Below are positions 8,131 through 15,551 of a DNA stretch of 64,000 nt, in pieces. The translations under genes and the position numbers were made by a program. The notes beneath the pieces were generated by a model that saw only the letters and a list, made by a program, of their open reading frames with translations, was not told the DNA's origin and did no database searches. The stretch is from Myxococcus xanthus (GTDB lineage Bacteria > Myxococcota > Myxococcia > Myxococcales > Myxococcaceae): assembly GCF_006402735.1 (NCBI RefSeq), contig NZ_CP017174.1, forward strand, positions 9,140,001 through 9,204,000, in the 5' to 3' direction. Every line of letters begins with the position of its first letter. Position 1 is the stretch's first letter.

Positions 8131-8937
8131 TCAGAACAGCGAGCCCTGGGAGGACCGGCCCTTCTTGCGCTTGCCGGCTCCGGCCTTCACCTTGGTGGTC
8201 TTGACCTGGCGCCCCCCCTTGGCCGCGGCCTTCTTCGCGGCCGGCGCCTTCTTGGCCACTGACTTCTTCGCGGCGGCCGGGGCCTTCTTCGCCCGTGCGG
8301 CCTTCTTCGCGCCCGCGGCCTTCCGACCCGCTGACTTCTTCGCGGCGGCCGGCGCCTTCTCCTCGGCGGGCGGCGGCGGCGCCGCCACGGGGGCCGGGGC
8401 CTTCGCCGGGGCCTTCTTCCTGGCGCCACCCTCACGCAGCGCCTTGCTGGCGGCGCGGCCCCGCGGCAGCGTCACGTCCTCCACCGATTGCGGAAGCGCG
8501 TCGTCCTTCCACGCCGACGGCCGGCGGTTGGTCCGCATCAGCAACCGCAGCTTCTGGTAGTGCGCCGAGCAGTACCCCTTGGAACGGCTGGGGCGCTCGC
8601 AACCGATGACGGCGCACGCCCGGGCGCCCTCCTCCGCGCGCGCCTGACTGACGACCGGCTTCGCGGCCACGGGCCGGCCCACGGATGCGCGGCCCTTTGG
8701 CGCCGCGACCACCTGCTTGCGGCCTCCGCGCGTGGACGCGGGCAGCACCGTGGGCGTCCGCACTCCCGCCATGGCGCCGAGACGACTGGTCAGCGGCGCC
8801 AACCGGTGCGTCACCTCGCGCACCAACTCCAGGGCCTCCAGGCCTTCCTCCATGCGCCGGACCGCCTGCTGCAACGGGACCAACTGCGCATCGAGTTCGC
8901 GCCGGAAGATTTCGCCAAGAGCATTCGCAATGGACAT
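8131..8937 (-). CDS. Cys/His-motif protein with histone H1-like tail
   Basis: A 268-residue protein in three parts. Residues 1-55 are a helical region rich in heptads. Residues 105-160 carry C-A-V-I-G-C-E-R-P-S-R-S-K-G-Y-C-S-A-H-Y, a likely zinc-binding Cys/His motif, followed by R-T-N-R-R-P-S-x-W-K-D. Residues 175-268 are an Ala/Lys/Pro-rich tail with repeated KKAPAAAKK units, like histone H1 tails known from myxobacteria. It shares the helical and Cys/His parts with the protein at 59576-60112. DNA or RNA binding is likely, but the target is unknown. Confidence 0.75.
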   Translation of the reverse strand: MSIANALGEIFRRELDAQLVPLQQAVRRMEEGLEALELVREVTHRLAPLTSRLGAMAGVRTPTVLPASTRGGRKQVVAAPKGRASVGRPVAAKPVVSQARAEEGARACAVIGCERPSRSKGYCSAHYQKLRLLMRTNRRPSAWKDDALPQSVEDVTLPRGRAASKALREGGARKKAPAKAPAPVAAPPPPAEEKAPAAAKKSAGRKAAGAKKAARAKKAPAAAKKSVAKKAPAAKKAAAKGGRQVKTTKVKAGAGKRKKGRSSQGSLF

Positions 8938-9063
8938 TGCTCGGGAGAATACACGGGGCCCCAGGCAACCGGTGTGAAAACCTGTGCTTGGCTCGCACCA
9001 ATCGTTGACCGGCGGGCGAAGCCATACATCCCGTGAGGTCGGTCCCTCCCGCCAGAGCAGCCT

Positions 9064-9231
9064 CTACCCCCGGACGCTGACGGTGGCCGGCGGCTCGGCC
9101 CGAGGGAGGACGCGCTCCGGGGCCTCCCGCTGGAGCTCGGACGGCCGGCTGACGGCGGCCGTCCCGCAGGTGCGCGCCGCCAGGGAGACGGCCCCCACGA
9201 GCAACAGTGCTGGAACAAACAGGTGAACCAT
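9064..9231 (-). CDS. Small membrane or exported peptide (55 residues)
   Basis: A short reading frame starting MVHLFVPALLLVGAVSLAAR and ending VSVRG. The ATG at 9231 is preceded by GGAGG six bases upstream, one of the better ribosome sites in the window, which is the main support for translation. Residues 3-19 are a hydrophobic segment that could be a signal peptide or membrane anchor; the remainder is polar with one Cys. It is divergent from the MoxR gene. No homologue is recognised. Confidence 0.5.
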   Translation of the reverse strand: MVHLFVPALLLVGAVSLAARTCGTAAVSRPSELQREAPERVLPRAEPPATVSVRG

Positions 9232-9416
9232 GGCGCCTCCTCGAAGCAGGTGACGGACGTGAACGCCGGCCAACTCCGCGGGTCTCCTCCCCCACAGGCC
9301 GCCCGGCTGCCTCTGCCCGAGACATACGAGCGAGCTTGCCGTTCGGGTCTGACGTTTCCGGAGCCCCGGGTACGTGAGCCCCCCAGGCAACGCGGCGGAT
9401 GTTAAAGGGATGGAGC

Positions 9417-10265
9417 ATGAGCCAGGCGCCCACTCCCGTCCGCTTCAAAGGCACCGACACCTACCTGACCCACGAGAGCCTCCAGGCCGCGGTCAACTGC
9501 GCGCTGACCCTCCAGCGCCCCCTGCTGGTGAAGGGCGAGCCCGGCACCGGCAAGACGCTGCTGGCGGAGGCCATCGCCGAGGCCCTGGGGCACCGGCTCA
9601 TCACCTGGCACGTGAAGAGCACCACCCGCGCGCAGGACGGCCTCTACGTCTACGACACCGTGCAGCGCCTGTATGACTCGCGCTTCAACGACGGGGACGT
9701 GCGCGACATCCGCAAGTACATCCGCCAGGGCCCGCTGGGCGAGGCCTTCTCCTCCCCCGAGCGCGTGGTGCTGCTCATCGACGAGGTGGACAAGGCGGAC
9801 CTGGAGTTCCCCAACGACTTGCTCCACGAGCTGGACCGGATGCGCTTCCGCGTCACCGAGACGGGTGACGAGGTGGTGGCGAAGCACCGCCCCGTGGTGG
9901 TGATTACATCCAACAACGAGAAGGAGCTGCCCGACGCCTTCCTGCGCCGGTGCGTGTTCCACTTCATCGACTTCCCGGACGCGGAGCTGATGCGCCGTAT
10001 CGTCGGCGTGCACCATCCGGGGCTGGACAGCGCGCTGTCCGAGCAGGCGCTGAAGGTCTTCTACGAGCTGCGCAGCTTCACCCGCCTGCGCAAGAAGCCC
10101 TCCACCAGCGAGCTCATCGACTGGATTGCCGTGCTCAAGGCACAGGGCGTCCACGACCTCAAGCTGGACGAGCAGCTCCCCTTCCTGGGCGCGCTGCTGA
10201 AGAAGGAGCAGGACCTGGTCTCCGTGGCGGAGGCCTTCGGGCGCGGGCGCCGTCCCCGGGCCTAG
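9417..10265 (+). CDS. MoxR-family AAA+ ATPase
   Basis: A 282-residue AAA+ protein with Walker A G-E-P-G-T-G-K-T, Walker B L-L-I-D-E-V-D-K, sensor 1 I-T-S-N-N-E-K and an arginine-finger region L-R-R-C. The pattern L-L-V-K-G-E-P-G-T-G-K-T-L-L-A is typical of MoxR proteins, which act as chaperones in assembling or activating metal-dependent complexes and work with VWA-domain partners. The VWA gene starts twelve bases downstream, matching the usual MoxR-VWA pairing. I chose the ATG at 9417 (MSQAP), preceded by GGAG; an ATG six codons upstream is also in frame. Confidence 0.9.
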   Translation: MSQAPTPVRFKGTDTYLTHESLQAAVNCALTLQRPLLVKGEPGTGKTLLAEAIAEALGHRLITWHVKSTTRAQDGLYVYDTVQRLYDSRFNDGDVRDIRKYIRQGPLGEAFSSPERVVLLIDEVDKADLEFPNDLLHELDRMRFRVTETGDEVVAKHRPVVVITSNNEKELPDAFLRRCVFHFIDFPDAELMRRIVGVHHPGLDSALSEQALKVFYELRSFTRLRKKPSTSELIDWIAVLKAQGVHDLKLDEQLPFLGALLKKEQDLVSVAEAFGRGRRPRA

Positions 10266-10277
10266 AGAGGCGCTGCC

Positions 10278-11486
10278 ATGTTCCTGCCCTTCTTCTACGA
10301 GCTGCGCCGGCGCGGGCTGAAGGTCGGCGCCCAGGAGGCGCTGGCGCTGGCCGGCGCGCTGCGAGCGGGCCTGCACGACAGCCACCTGGACGGCTTCTAC
10401 CATGTGGCCCGGGCGCTGCTCGTGCACTCGGAGACGCAGCTGGATGCGTTCGACCAGGCCTTCCTCGCGCACTTCCAGGGCGTGGAGACGGCGAGCCTGG
10501 AGCTGACGCAGGAGCTGCTCAACTGGCTGGAGGAGGCGCGCGAGCGGCCGGACCTGAGCCCCGAGGAGGTCGCCCTGCTGGAGCAGTTGGACCCGGAGGA
10601 GATTCGCCGGCTGTTCGAGGAGCGCCTGAAGGAGCAGAAGGAGCGCCACGACGGCGGCAACCGCTGGGTGGGCACCGGCGGTACGTCTCCCTTCGGCAAC
10701 AACGGCTTCGGCCGCGAGGGCATCCGCGTGGGCGGCGGCGCGGGCAACCGCCAGGGACGCGCGCTGATGCAGGCCGGGGCCCGGAGGTACGCCGGCTACC
10801 GCGACGACGTGGTGCTGGACACCCGGCAGATGGCGGTGGCGCTGCGCAAGCTGCGCGCCTTCGCCCGGGACGGCGCGCCGGACGAGCTGGACGTGGACGA
10901 GTCCATCGCCGCCACCGCGCGCAACGCCGGTGAGCTGGAGGTGGTGACTCGGCCGCCGCGCCGGCCCAACACGCGCGTGGTGCTGGCCATGGACGTGGGC
11001 GGCTCCATGGACCCGTACGCGGCGCTGGTGAGCCGGCTGTTCAGCGTGGCCAGCCAGGCGACACACTTCAAGGAGTTGCGCACCTACTACTTCCACAACT
11101 GCGTCTACGGAAAGCTCTACGCCACGCCGCAGCTCACGGGCGGAATCACGGTGCCGGAGTTGGTGGCCCAGGTGGGACGGCACCACAAGCTGGTGATGGT
11201 GGGGGATGCCTCCATGGCGCCCTACGAGCTGTCCATCCGCACCGACGCGCAGGGGCACTACAAGACGGACGGGCTGGAAGGGCTGACGTGGCTGATGCAG
11301 TTGGCGCAGCACTTCGAGCGCAACGTGTGGCTCAACCCGGAGCCCATGGGCACGTGGCGCACGGGGACCATCTCCGTGATTGCCCGCATCTTCCCCATGT
11401 TCGCCCTGACGGTGGAGGGCCTGGGTGAAGCCGTCACGCACCTGACACGGGGCCGCACCGTGAGGGGCGCGGCGGCGCGGCGCTGA
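10278..11486 (+). CDS. VWA domain protein (CoxE/YehP-like), MoxR partner
   Basis: A 402-residue protein. The N-terminal half is helical. A Gly-rich linker with G-G-T-S-P-F-G-N-N-G-F-G lies near 135-150. The C-terminal 170 residues form a von Willebrand A domain with the metal-site motif D-V-G-G-S-M near 238 (D-x-G-x-S) and a later V-G-D-A-S-M. The layout matches CoxE-like proteins that function with a MoxR ATPase. It lies twelve bases after the MoxR gene, clearly the same operon. The client complex is not identifiable here. Confidence 0.88.
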   Translation: MFLPFFYELRRRGLKVGAQEALALAGALRAGLHDSHLDGFYHVARALLVHSETQLDAFDQAFLAHFQGVETASLELTQELLNWLEEARERPDLSPEEVALLEQLDPEEIRRLFEERLKEQKERHDGGNRWVGTGGTSPFGNNGFGREGIRVGGGAGNRQGRALMQAGARRYAGYRDDVVLDTRQMAVALRKLRAFARDGAPDELDVDESIAATARNAGELEVVTRPPRRPNTRVVLAMDVGGSMDPYAALVSRLFSVASQATHFKELRTYYFHNCVYGKLYATPQLTGGITVPELVAQVGRHHKLVMVGDASMAPYELSIRTDAQGHYKTDGLEGLTWLMQLAQHFERNVWLNPEPMGTWRTGTISVIARIFPMFALTVEGLGEAVTHLTRGRTVRGAAARR

Positions 11487-11656
11487 GGCGTGTCCGTAGG
11501 CGCGCGGGATTCATTCCCGTGCCCCCCAGGGCAGGAATTCCGGGTGTGCCCGTGGACTGGCGGACGGCCGGGCGGGCCCCAGCGCATTTGGTGCAGCACC
11601 TGGAGCGTCACTTGCGGCATGGTGCGCGCGCACGCGAGCGGGACCGCGAGGACACC

Positions 11657-13720
11657 ATGACAACCGACAAGCAGGACGTGCTGGCCATCAACACCATCCG
11701 CACCCTCGCCATGGATGCGGTACAGCAGGCCCACTCGGGCCACCCGGGGGCTCCCATGTCCCTGGCCCCCGTGGCGTACCAGCTCTGGCAGCAGGAGCTC
11801 CGGTATGACCCGTCCCACCCCATCTGGCCGGACCGGGACAGGTTCATCCTGTCCAACGGCCACGCCTCCATGCTGCTGTACGCGCTGCTCCACCTGGCCG
11901 GGGTGAAGCGCGTCACGCGGGAGTACACCGTCGAGGACGCGCCCACCGTGTCGCTCGAGGACATCAAGAAGTTCCGGCAGCTCGACTCGTCCACCCCGGG
12001 CCACCCCGAGTACCGGTGGACCAGCGGCGTGGAGACGACCACCGGCCCCTTGGGCCAGGGCGTGTCCAACAGCGTGGGCATGGCCATGGCCAGCCGCTGG
12101 CTCGCGAGCTACTACAACCGCCCCGGCTTCGAGATGTTCGGCTACGACGTCTACGCCATCTGCGGCGACGGCGACCTGATGGAAGGCGTGGCGTCCGAGG
12201 CGGCGTCCATCGCCGGCCACCTCCAACTGCCCAACCTGTGCTGGATCTACGACAGCAACCACATCTCCATCGACGGCAGCACCGACCTGGCCTTCACCGA
12301 GGACGTGGGCCGGCGCTTCGAGGCCTACGGCTGGCGCGTGCTGCGCGTGCCGGACGCCAACGATTTGAACGCCATGGGTGAGGCGCTGCGCACCTTCAAG
12401 ACGGCGCGCGGCAAGCCCACGCTCATCATCGTCACCACCCAGATTGCCTACGGCGCGCCCAAGCTCCAGGGCTCCTCCAAGGCCCACGGCGAGCCGCTGG
12501 GCGACGAGGAAATCAAGGGCACCAAGCGCTTCTACGGCTGGCCCGAGGACGAGAAGTTCCTGGTCCCCGACGGCGTGCGCGAGCGCTTCCAGGAGCGCAT
12601 GGGCGCTCGGGGCAAGCAGCTGCGCACGGAGTGGGAGCAGAAGTTCGCCGAGTACCGCAAGCAGTTCCCCGAGCTGGCCGACCAGTTGGAGCGCATGCAG
12701 CGCCGCGACGCGCCCCAGGGCTGGGACGCGGAGCTGCCGACGTTCCCCGCCGACGCCAAGGGACTGGCCACGCGCGACTCCAGCGGCAAGGTGCTCAACG
12801 CTATCGCCAAGCACTACCCGTGGCTGGTGGGCGGCTCGGCGGACCTCAACCCGTCCACGAAGACGTACATCACCGGCGGGGAGGCGATGAAGCCGGGCGA
12901 GTACGCGGGGCGCAACATCCACTTCGGCGTGCGCGAGCACGCGATGGGCTCCATCGTCAACGGCCTGTGCCTGAGCAAGCTGCGCGGCTACGGCGCCACG
13001 TTCCTCATCTTCAGTGACTACGAGCGCCCCGCCATCCGCCTGTCCGCGCTGATGGAGCTGCCCGCCATCCACATCTTCACCCACGACTCCATTGGCGTGG
13101 GCGAGGACGGCCCCACGCACCAGCCGGTGGAGCAGTTGGCGTCGCTGCGCGCGATTCCCGGCATCATCGTGCTGCGCCCCGGTGACGCCAACGAGGTGGT
13201 CGAGTCGTGGCGGGTGATTGCCCAGCAGCGCAAGCACCCGGTGGTGCTGGTGCTCACGCGCCAGCCCGTGCCCACGCTGGACCGCAGCAAGTTCGGCGCG
13301 GCGTCCGGCGTGGCTCGCGGCGGCTACGTGCTGTCCGAGGCGGAGGGCGGCAAGCCGGAGGTCATCCTCATCGGCACCGGCAGCGAGGTGTCGCTGTGCC
13401 TGGACGCCCAGGAGAAGCTCAAGGCGGACGGCATCCCGGCGCGCGTGGTCAGCCTGCCGTCGTGGGAGCTGTTCGAGGAGCAGTCCCAGGAGTACCGGGA
13501 CAGCGTGCTGCCTCCGTCCGTGCGCGCCCGCGTCGCGGTGGAGAAGGGCGCCACCTTCGGCTGGGAGCGCTTCGTGGGGCATGACGGCAACATCGTCGCC
13601 ATGCGCAGCTTCGGCGCCTCCGCGCCCATCAAGGCGCTGCAGCAGAAGTTCGGCTTCACCGCGGACCACGTGGCCCAGCAGGCGAAGGACTCGCTGAAGA
13701 AGACGAAGACGCGGCCGTAG
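11657..13720 (+). CDS. tkt: Transketolase
   Basis: A 687-residue thiamine-diphosphate enzyme, the usual length for transketolase. It moves two-carbon units between sugar phosphates in the pentose phosphate pathway. Visible motifs include G-H-P-G-A-P-M near 29, D-R-D-R-F-I-L-S-N-G-H-A-S near 58, T-T-G-P-L-G-Q-G, the thiamine-binding G-D-G-D-L-M-E-G, and the pyrimidine-domain F-G-V-R-E-H-A-M-G and I-G-V-G-E-D-G-P-T-H-Q-P. The ATG at 11657 with GCGAGGA upstream fits the family start; the frame stays open further upstream but that part is not protein-like. A stem-loop terminator follows. Confidence 0.97.
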   Translation: MTTDKQDVLAINTIRTLAMDAVQQAHSGHPGAPMSLAPVAYQLWQQELRYDPSHPIWPDRDRFILSNGHASMLLYALLHLAGVKRVTREYTVEDAPTVSLEDIKKFRQLDSSTPGHPEYRWTSGVETTTGPLGQGVSNSVGMAMASRWLASYYNRPGFEMFGYDVYAICGDGDLMEGVASEAASIAGHLQLPNLCWIYDSNHISIDGSTDLAFTEDVGRRFEAYGWRVLRVPDANDLNAMGEALRTFKTARGKPTLIIVTTQIAYGAPKLQGSSKAHGEPLGDEEIKGTKRFYGWPEDEKFLVPDGVRERFQERMGARGKQLRTEWEQKFAEYRKQFPELADQLERMQRRDAPQGWDAELPTFPADAKGLATRDSSGKVLNAIAKHYPWLVGGSADLNPSTKTYITGGEAMKPGEYAGRNIHFGVREHAMGSIVNGLCLSKLRGYGATFLIFSDYERPAIRLSALMELPAIHIFTHDSIGVGEDGPTHQPVEQLASLRAIPGIIVLRPGDANEVVESWRVIAQQRKHPVVLVLTRQPVPTLDRSKFGAASGVARGGYVLSEAEGGKPEVILIGTGSEVSLCLDAQEKLKADGIPARVVSLPSWELFEEQSQEYRDSVLPPSVRARVAVEKGATFGWERFVGHDGNIVAMRSFGASAPIKALQQKFGFTADHVAQQAKDSLKKTKTRP

Positions 13721-13736
13721 CCCGCAAAAAGAAAGA

Positions 13737-13766
13737 GCCTCGGACCGTCCCCCAACGGTCCGAGGC
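13737..13766 (+). terminator. Stem-loop terminator after tkt
   Basis: A perfect 12-bp stem (13737-13748 with 13755-13766) has a six-base loop and starts 16 bases after the tkt stop codon. A short CTTCGGGCCTTTTC tail follows, so it is T-containing but not a strict U-tract. Confidence 0.7.
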
Positions 13767-13806
13767 CTTCGGGCCTTTTCGGCATCCAGGTGCTCGTCCT
13801 GGCGGA

Positions 13807-14089
13807 CTCATGGCGCGGAGAGGCGCGACCCCCGTCGCGTCCCAGCCCCCCGGCTGGGGTTCCCCCCACGCCATGAGCCCATCAGGTCACTTCAACGTCG
13901 TTCCCGGCTGCCTCGTGGGCGTGAGCGTTGCGTCCCCCCGGTCGCATCCCGGTTCCCCCGAACCGGCTTCCGCTCGCGCATTCAAGTCCTCCAGGTCCGA
14001 CTGACTCGTTCGCTCGGGAGGTTCGCCCCCCAGCGCCTGGCCCCCCGGCCAGGCCCCCCGTGCTTCGAGCCCCGCTCCGTGTTGGAGCG
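13807..14089. ncRNA. Candidate structured RNA or hairpin array with C4 loops
   Basis: The 629-base gap between the convergent tkt and truB genes holds a run of perfect hairpins. A 9-bp outer stem (13807-13815 with 13869-13877) encloses two hairpins, 13824-13839 (6 bp) and 13841-13858 (7 bp). Two more lie at 13949-13966 (7 bp) and 14035-14054 (8 bp). All four have a loop of exactly CCCC. A fifth at 14073-14089 has a GTGTT loop. On the opposite strand the loops are GGGG. The strand is not settled. A weak minus-strand frame of 85 codons (13887-14144) covers part of it but uses codons unusual here, including ATA. Confidence 0.35.
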
Positions 14090-14211
14090 TGATGTCCTGT
14101 CCTATTGCGCGTGGCGTGCCACACACCGGTCCCGGTGGGCCCACTTGGGCGTCCCGAGTCTTTTCAGTGGGTTATGAATTCGGGTGCCCTTCTCACGGGG
14201 CCGTGCGGGGT

Positions 14212-14281
14212 GGTGACAACTGTCATCACCGGTGACAACCGTCATCACCGGGATGGCCCCCAGGTGGTGACTCTTGTCACC
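14212..14281. promoter_or_regulatory. Tandem palindromic operator-like repeats
   Basis: A 19-base unit, GGTGACAACTGTCATCACC, at 14212-14230 is followed directly by a copy with one change at 14231-14249. A third related palindrome, GGTGAC-TCTT-GTCACC, lies at 14266-14281. The core TGACA-AC-TGTCA at 14214-14225 is a perfect palindrome. Such an array normally marks a promoter, yet the flanking genes both end toward it, so an unrecognised transcript probably starts here, most likely leftward into the hairpin array. The regulator is unknown. Confidence 0.5.
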
Positions 14282-14349
14282 GGTGGCCCATCCCGGGCGG
14301 AGCGCGTGACACCTTGGCAACGGCGGGGCGGGGCTTCCAGCGCGCGGGC

Positions 14350-15282
14350 CTACAGCCCTCCGCGCAGCTCCAGTTCGCTCCAGAGCGCGCCGTCACGCTC
14401 CCGCAGCAGGAAGGTGAGGCGGCCCTGGTGGAAGCCTCGCACCGGCGCCTCCGGGTCCGGGAAACCGGGGGGCAGCTTCCAGTCCGCGGGCTGAAGGCCG
14501 CTCGCGGGGATGGGGCGCTCGCGGCGCAGCTCGCCCACCTCCGCGTCCGTGAGCGTCCGCACGCGGGCCCAGGGCAGCAGCTCGCGTCCGTGCAGCCACA
14601 CCCGTTGCTCCAGCCCCGGGTCCTCCCACGGGCCAATCGCCGTGCGCCGCAGGGTGGACAGGTGCGCCCCGCAGCCCAGCGCGCGCCCCACGTCGCGGGC
14701 CAGCGAGCGCACGTAGTAGCCCCCGCGGCAGCTCAGCCACAGGCGGCTGGCGCGCGGCAGGTCGTGGGACAGCCAGCGCACCGCGTGCAGGTACACGCGC
14801 GAGGGCGGCAGCTCCACGGCTTCTCCCCGGTGCGCCTTCCGGTAGGCGGGCTCGCCCCCCACCTTCTTCGCGCTGGTGGCCGGAGGCACCTGTTCCCGCC
14901 AGCCCACGAAGGACGCCAGCGCCGCGTCCAGGGCCTCGGGCGTCAGCGCCCCCGTGTCTCCCTGGAGGACGGGCCGGCCGTGCAGGTCCCCCGTGTCCGT
15001 CTCCGTGCCCCAGACGACCTCCGCCTCGTAGACCTTGGGCACGGCGTGCAGCAGCTCGAACAGGCGCGGCGCCTGCCCCACCAGCACCAGCAGCAGCCCT
15101 TCCGCGAAGGGGTCCAGCGTCCCGCCGTGGCACACCGGTATCCGCTTGCCCGGCTGCGCGGCCTTCGCCTCCTCCATGAACCGCTGCACCACCGAGAAGC
15201 TCGTGGCGCCCACCGGCTTGTGGACCCGGTAGATGCCCGGACTCAGTTTCCCTCCCACCGCGACCCTCCTGTGGCCTCCCAC
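14350..15282 (-). CDS. truB: tRNA pseudouridine(55) synthase TruB
   Basis: A 310-residue enzyme that isomerises uridine 55 in the T-loop of tRNAs. The catalytic motif H-G-G-T-L-D-P-F-A-E-G with the nucleophilic Asp lies near residue 57, and G-Y-Y-V-R-S-L-A-R-D-V-G lies near 196. The N-terminal K-P-V-G-A-T-S-F matches the family's K-P-x-G-x-T-S. The C-terminal 70 residues vary in this family. It faces tkt convergently across a 629-base gap and is divergent from the LVIVD lipoprotein gene. Confidence 0.95.
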   Translation of the reverse strand: MGGHRRVAVGGKLSPGIYRVHKPVGATSFSVVQRFMEEAKAAQPGKRIPVCHGGTLDPFAEGLLLVLVGQAPRLFELLHAVPKVYEAEVVWGTETDTGDLHGRPVLQGDTGALTPEALDAALASFVGWREQVPPATSAKKVGGEPAYRKAHRGEAVELPPSRVYLHAVRWLSHDLPRASRLWLSCRGGYYVRSLARDVGRALGCGAHLSTLRRTAIGPWEDPGLEQRVWLHGRELLPWARVRTLTDAEVGELRRERPIPASGLQPADWKLPPGFPDPEAPVRGFHQGRLTFLLRERDGALWSELELRGGL

Positions 15283-15551
15283 CCTACCCTGGCCGGGAGT
15301 GCGGTGGCGGAAGGTCGCGCCCCCGCCGCGTCCGCAATGAAAGACACTTCATGCCGTGCGCCGGGGCGCCGCGCGCCTGCAAGGCCAGGACCATTTCCCG
15401 CCCCAAACAAGCAACCGCTGCATTGCCCGTCCTTTGGCATTCATCTGGCAATCATCTCGAATCGCGAACGCCATGACAGGCGTATGCCTGCGTGCAGGTG
15501 CAGGACGGCCATCCCCGCAGTGCCTCGCATTACCCCATGAGGAGTGTCTCC

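Noticed and set aside
9402-13669. Very long open frames on the minus strand (about 680 and 800 codons) opposite MoxR/VWA and transketolase
   Set aside because: They are antisense shadows of well-supported genes, made stop-free by the high GC content; their translations are His/Val/Leu/Gln-rich and show no domain.
13807-14089. Retron-like non-coding RNA, suggested by the outer inverted repeat and hairpins
   Set aside because: No reverse transcriptase gene is nearby, and the branching-G/msd layout is not recognisable.
13887-14144. 85-codon minus-strand gene in the tkt-truB gap
   Set aside because: Weak ribosome site, a rare ATA codon and lower third-position GC; the hairpin structure explains the region better. 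Not fully excluded.
14212-14281. CRISPR array
   Set aside because: The repeats are 19 bases, directly abutting without spacers, palindromic and only two to three in number; no cas genes are present.
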